From: Victivallales bacterium
GTDB taxonomy: Bacteria; Verrucomicrobiota; Lentisphaeria; Oligosphaerales; Oligosphaeraceae
Length of the DNA: 10,553 nt
NCBI GenBank assembly: GCA_017431185.1
Contig: JAFRLP010000472.1
Span: forward strand, 1 to 10,553
Direction of reading: 5' to 3'
Positions 8,342 to 10,553 of this stretch are shown in pieces. A program made the position numbers and the translations under genes. Position 1 is the stretch's first letter, and every line of letters starts with the position of its first letter. The notes beneath the pieces are model-generated. The model did not search any database. It worked only from the letters and a program-made list of their open reading frames with translations, and had not been told where the DNA came from.

Positions 8342-8572
8342 ATGAAGCACTACACCAAGGAAGAGCTGGAACTGTACCGCCATGGCCAGATGTCCGTCCT
8401 CGGCAGGGGCAACTGTGCGAGCCATCTGGAGGCATGCGAGGAATGCCGGAATCTCCTGGAGGAACTGAAGTCCGAGGACGACTTCGTGGAGGAACTCCGC
8501 AGCAGCCTCCAGGTTTTCGACGCCATCTCGAAGGAGTCCCCGCTTCATTCCACTCAAGCCGCAAAATCATAA
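8342..8572 (+). CDS. Small zf-HC2-like zinc-finger protein, candidate soluble anti-sigma factor
   Basis: A 76-residue protein five bases downstream of the sigma gene, with GGAGG (8330-8334) inside the end of that gene as its ribosome site. YTKEELELYRHGQMS followed by ASHLEACEECRNLLEEL gives His28-x3-Cys32-x2-Cys35, the ZAS/zf-HC2 signature of anti-sigma factors that hold ECF sigma factors. The second half is acidic and helical and then becomes a low-complexity tail. There is no membrane helix or sensor domain, so unlike RseA-type proteins it would be a cytoplasmic regulator, or a tether that needs another partner. Its tight linkage to the sigma gene is the strongest argument for anti-sigma function. 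The fourth zinc ligand is uncertain; His3 or His14 are candidates. It could also be a remnant of a longer anti-sigma protein. Confidence 0.75.
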   Translation: MKHYTKEELELYRHGQMSVLGRGNCASHLEACEECRNLLEELKSEDDFVEELRSSLQVFDAISKESPLHSTQAAKS

Positions 8573-8595
8573 GAAATTCTGAATCAGTGAATTAT

Positions 8596-8639
8596 AGATT
8601 TCTTTTGGAATCTGTTCTTTGCGATGAAGTACTGCAAAG
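8596..8639. other. Two small hairpins in the gap before the second HtrA gene
   Basis: AGATTTC (8596-8602) pairs with GGAATCT (8607-8613) around a TTTT loop, with one G-T pair. CTTTGC (8617-8622) pairs with GCAAAG (8634-8639) around 11 bases. They lie in the 147-bp, AT-rich gap 8573-8719 between the zinc-finger and protease genes. Either could slow or partly end transcription, separating protease expression from the sigma genes. Both are weak. No clear promoter is visible. Confidence 0.3.
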
Positions 8640-8719
8640 CGTTCCATTGTCGGTTGACATTGTCGAAGCGCCGCCACCTGTCGTTTTGTCTTTAATCTTT
8701 AACTCATAAGCGTAATTCA

Positions 8720-10159
8720 ATGAAAATGAAAAAAATCCTTGCGTTTTTCTGTCTTGTCGGCCTTTCCCTCGTTGCGGTGGCCCAGGAGTATGACCCATTG
8801 AATGCCGTGGTCAGAGTGGACACCATCTACTATCAGCCGAACTTCAGCATGCCATGGCAAAACCGGATGCAGGACTCCTGTTGTGGTTCGGGCGTGGTGA
8901 TAACTGGAAACCGCATCCTGACCGCCGCCCACAATGTCACCGATGCCACCTACATTACGGTCATGAAGCAGTCTTCCGACGAGAATTATCCCGCCACGGT
9001 TCTGGCGGTCGACCACGACTGCGACCTGGCACTGCTGGAAGTGGAAGACCAGTCCTTCTTCAACGACATCCTGCCGTTTGAAATCGGCGAGACTCCTCCG
9101 CCTCAGACGCAAGTGGCGGTGGCCGGCTTCCCCATCGGTGGCGATGGTCTCTCCATTACCCAGGGAGTCATCTCGCGCATCGAAACCCGAACCTATGTAC
9201 ATTCCTATTGCAACCTTCTGTGTGCGCAGTTGGACGCGGCTATCAACCCCGGCAACAGCGGCGGCCCGGTGGTCAACAACGGCAGTGTCGTTGGCATTGC
9301 CTTCCAGTCGAACAATCGGGGAGAAGGGCTAGGCTATATGGTTCCAACTGAGATCATCCGACATTTTCTCAGGGACATCGAGGATGGCAAGGCGGATGGC
9401 TTCGGCTCAGCTGGCTTCCGCTATGCGACTCTTGAAAATCCTGACACACGTCGATATCTCAAGATGACTGACGGGCAGACCGGCGTGCGTATCACCTATG
9501 TCTGTCAGCACAACAGGGAGTTGCTTCAACTTGACGATGTTTTGCTGGCCATAGACGGAATACATGTTGCCAACAACGGCTACATCCGCCTTGTGACCGG
9601 GGAGTCCCGGGCCTTCAGCACGCTGATTTCCCAGCGGCAGATAGGGGAGAAGATTGACCTGACCATCCTTCGCGACGGCAAAGAGCTTGTTGTGCAGCTC
9701 CCGGTGAAAAAAATCGAGTATCTCTGCAAGGATTTCCTGTATGATACGCTTCCCGACTATTATATCGTCGGCGGCTTTGTATTCACTACGCTCTCCTACA
9801 GTTTTCTGGATGAATGGGGGAATGACTCCCCGCCGGCAGAGCTAGTGTCAAAGACGTTCACGGAGAAGACCAGCCCTGACGAGGAGACTGTTGTGCTTTC
9901 CTTTGTCTTGGGAGACCGCGTGAATGTCGGCTACCAGGGGCTTATGGCCCTTCAGTTAAACAAAGTCAATGAGAAGAAAGTGATCAATCTGCCGGATCTT
10001 ATCTCCTTCATCGAGAACAGCGAAGAGGAGTTCATCACCCTGACCTTAGGGGAGAATGACTATCCGGTCACGCTCGACCTCAAGAAGCTTCGCGATTCCA
10101 CCCCCGCCATCCTGAAACGCTACCGCGTACCCGCAGACCGGAGCGCATCGCTGAGGTGA
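8720..10159 (+). CDS. Secreted HtrA/Deg serine protease with a plant-Deg-like C-terminal region
   Basis: A 479-residue protein. The signal peptide is clear: MKMKK, hydrophobic core to about residue 19, likely cut after AVA (21). No strong ribosome site precedes ATG 8720; ATG 8726 is an alternative that changes little. The trypsin-like domain has His71 in TAAHNV, Asp102 in DCDLALLEV and Ser180 in INPGNSGGP, so it should be active. A first PDZ domain covers about 228-330 (VLLAIDGIHVANNG). The segment 350-479 is not a usual bacterial PDZ2: GGFVFTTLS, VVLSFVLGDRVNVGYQ, LNKVNEKKVINLPDLISFIE and the end ILKRYRVPADRSASLR closely recall the C-terminal region of plant Deg9-type proteases. Cys pairs at 54/55 and 164/168 plus Cys101 are unusual for the family and might form disulfides near the active site. 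The likely role is degradation of damaged envelope proteins. It follows the kinase/sigma/zinc-finger genes and is a natural target of that sigma factor. Confidence 0.9.
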   Translation: MKMKKILAFFCLVGLSLVAVAQEYDPLNAVVRVDTIYYQPNFSMPWQNRMQDSCCGSGVVITGNRILTAAHNVTDATYITVMKQSSDENYPATVLAVDHDCDLALLEVEDQSFFNDILPFEIGETPPPQTQVAVAGFPIGGDGLSITQGVISRIETRTYVHSYCNLLCAQLDAAINPGNSGGPVVNNGSVVGIAFQSNNRGEGLGYMVPTEIIRHFLRDIEDGKADGFGSAGFRYATLENPDTRRYLKMTDGQTGVRITYVCQHNRELLQLDDVLLAIDGIHVANNGYIRLVTGESRAFSTLISQRQIGEKIDLTILRDGKELVVQLPVKKIEYLCKDFLYDTLPDYYIVGGFVFTTLSYSFLDEWGNDSPPAELVSKTFTEKTSPDEETVVLSFVLGDRVNVGYQGLMALQLNKVNEKKVINLPDLISFIENSEEEFITLTLGENDYPVTLDLKKLRDSTPAILKRYRVPADRSASLR

Positions 10160-10162
10160 TGT

Positions 10163-10243
10163 GGAAACGGTCCAGGCCGGAGGCAACGATGCATCAGGGA
10201 ATAAATGCCTGGATGCACTTTGCCTCGGGAGAAGGCCGTTTCC
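10163..10243. other. Long interrupted hairpin starting three bases after the HtrA stop
   Basis: GGAAACGG (10163-10170) pairs with CCGTTTCC (10236-10243), CC with GG inside it, then GAGGCAA (10180-10186) with TTGCCTC (10220-10226), then TGCATC (10190-10195) with GATGCA (10212-10217), then AGG with CCT, around a nine-base loop (10199-10207). No T-run follows. It may cap the 3' end of the protease transcript. Confidence 0.55.
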
Positions 10244-10250
10244 AGATCGC

Positions 10251-10321
10251 TGGACATTGCAGGTTCTTCAAAGACTGCGGCTGTCCAACATGGGCTTTCC
10301 GAACTTTGGCGGGAAATGCCC
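10251..10321. other. Two further hairpins in the convergent intergenic region
   Basis: First: TGGAC (10251-10255) and GCAG (10259-10262) pair with CTGC (10275-10278) and GTCCA (10283-10287), with an internal loop. Second: GGGC-TTTCC (10292-10300) pairs with GGAAA (10312-10316) and GCCC (10318-10321), with one bulged T and an 11-base loop. The stretch after them, to about 10390, shows nothing I can name. Confidence 0.4.
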
Positions 10322-10391
10322 TAAGTGTGGAATTGCCAACAATCTAGGCGTATATTTGGTATTTTGTCGTTTGGAACCCGGCGTGGGGCGT

Positions 10392-10425
10392 CTTTCCCGA
10401 CCATGCGTTTTTCTGCGCGGGAAAG
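10392..10425. other. Hairpin just downstream of the ABC-F stop codon (minus strand)
   Basis: CTTTCCCG (10392-10399) and CGGGAAAG (10418-10425) are exact inverted repeats with an 18-base loop. Read on the minus strand the stem starts two bases after the ABC-F stop. There is no T-run on either side, so Rho-independent ending is doubtful. Confidence 0.45.
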
Positions 10426-10427
10426 GG

Positions 10428-10553
10428 CTACTGCAACTGGCGCCGTTCTTCCAGTTCGGTCCAGCGGGCGTAGAGGCGCTCGACCTCGGCCTTGGCGGCG
10501 TCGAGCCGGCTAGTCAGCTCGGCGGTCTGGCGACCATATTTGGCGTGGAAGTC
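10428..10553 (-). CDS. C-terminal end of an ABC-F family ATPase (Uup-like coiled coil), partial
   Basis: Reading leftward from the window edge, 41 residues precede a TAG at 10430-10428: DFHAKYGRQTAELTSRLDAA, then KAEVERLYARWTELEERRQLQ. The heptad-like charged helices and the ERLYARWTELEE ending are what the C-terminal coiled coil of Uup-type ABC-F proteins looks like. These proteins have two ATPase domains in tandem and act on ribosomes or on DNA-linked processes rather than transporting anything. Only the tail is in view, so the ATPase motifs cannot be checked, and other ABC-F subfamilies share this end. The gene converges on the upstream protease gene, with 268 bp between the stops. Confidence 0.78.
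   Translation of the reverse strand, partial: DFHAKYGRQTAELTSRLDAAKAEVERLYARWTELEERRQLQ

Noticed and set aside
7539..8570. 343-codon open frame on the minus strand
   Set aside because: It is antisense to the kinase end, the sigma gene and the zinc-finger gene, all with clear domains, and reads as GC-rich shadow sequence.
10156..10513. Two + strand open frames of about 60 codons at the right end
   Set aside because: One covers the hairpin region; the other is antisense to the ABC-F tail, whose sequence is recognisable.

Overview
The window looks like a chromosomal segment from a bacterium of the PVC group (Lentisphaerae, Verrucomicrobia, Kiritimatiellae or Phycisphaerae type). This is inferred from gene style, not from a marker gene. 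The pointers are a pseudopilin-derived protein with an ALMLYAEDNDG...FADGHVE signature, a Hanks-type kinase with a membrane anchor beside an ECF sigma factor and a small zinc-finger anti-sigma-like protein, and several secreted trypsin-like proteases. All complete genes lie on the + strand. The only minus-strand gene is the last codons of an ABC-F ATPase at the right edge.

Left part (1 to about 4050, visibly AT-richer): a pseudopilin-like protein that may continue upstream (2-928); an M50 (site-2-protease-like) intramembrane metalloprotease with a C-terminal Sel1-repeat array (1148-2545); the remains of a small four-helix membrane protein broken by a frameshift and an in-frame TGA (2567-2985); and a membrane-anchored alpha/beta hydrolase (3049-3936). 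The hydrolase gene overlaps a one-PDZ HtrA/Deg protease (3914-4975). Base composition turns GC-rich just inside that protease gene.

Middle (4976-6091): about 1.1 kb with no believable gene. It holds several inverted repeats, five head-to-tail copies of a 47-bp unit (5660-5894), and a perfect 8+8 dyad over a possible extended -10 upstream of the next gene.

Right part (6092-10159, GC-richer): a probable signalling and protein-quality-control cassette in the order transmembrane Ser/Thr kinase, ECF sigma factor, zf-HC2-like anti-sigma candidate, secreted HtrA protease with a plant-Deg-like C-terminus. The natural reading is that the kinase senses a signal outside the membrane, the sigma factor and zinc-finger protein carry it to transcription, and the proteases act on proteins in the envelope; this is inference from neighbourhood. 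The last 268 bp before the convergent ABC-F gene carry four inverted repeats in a row, the two outer ones starting within 2-3 bases of the two stop codons.

Across the window there are an M50 protease, two HtrA proteases, an ECF sigma factor and a zinc-finger anti-sigma candidate. These are the part types of a regulated-proteolysis (DegS/RseP/RseA/RpoE-like) pathway, but the anti-sigma candidate has no membrane segment and the M50 protein has no PDZ domain, so a classical cascade is not shown.
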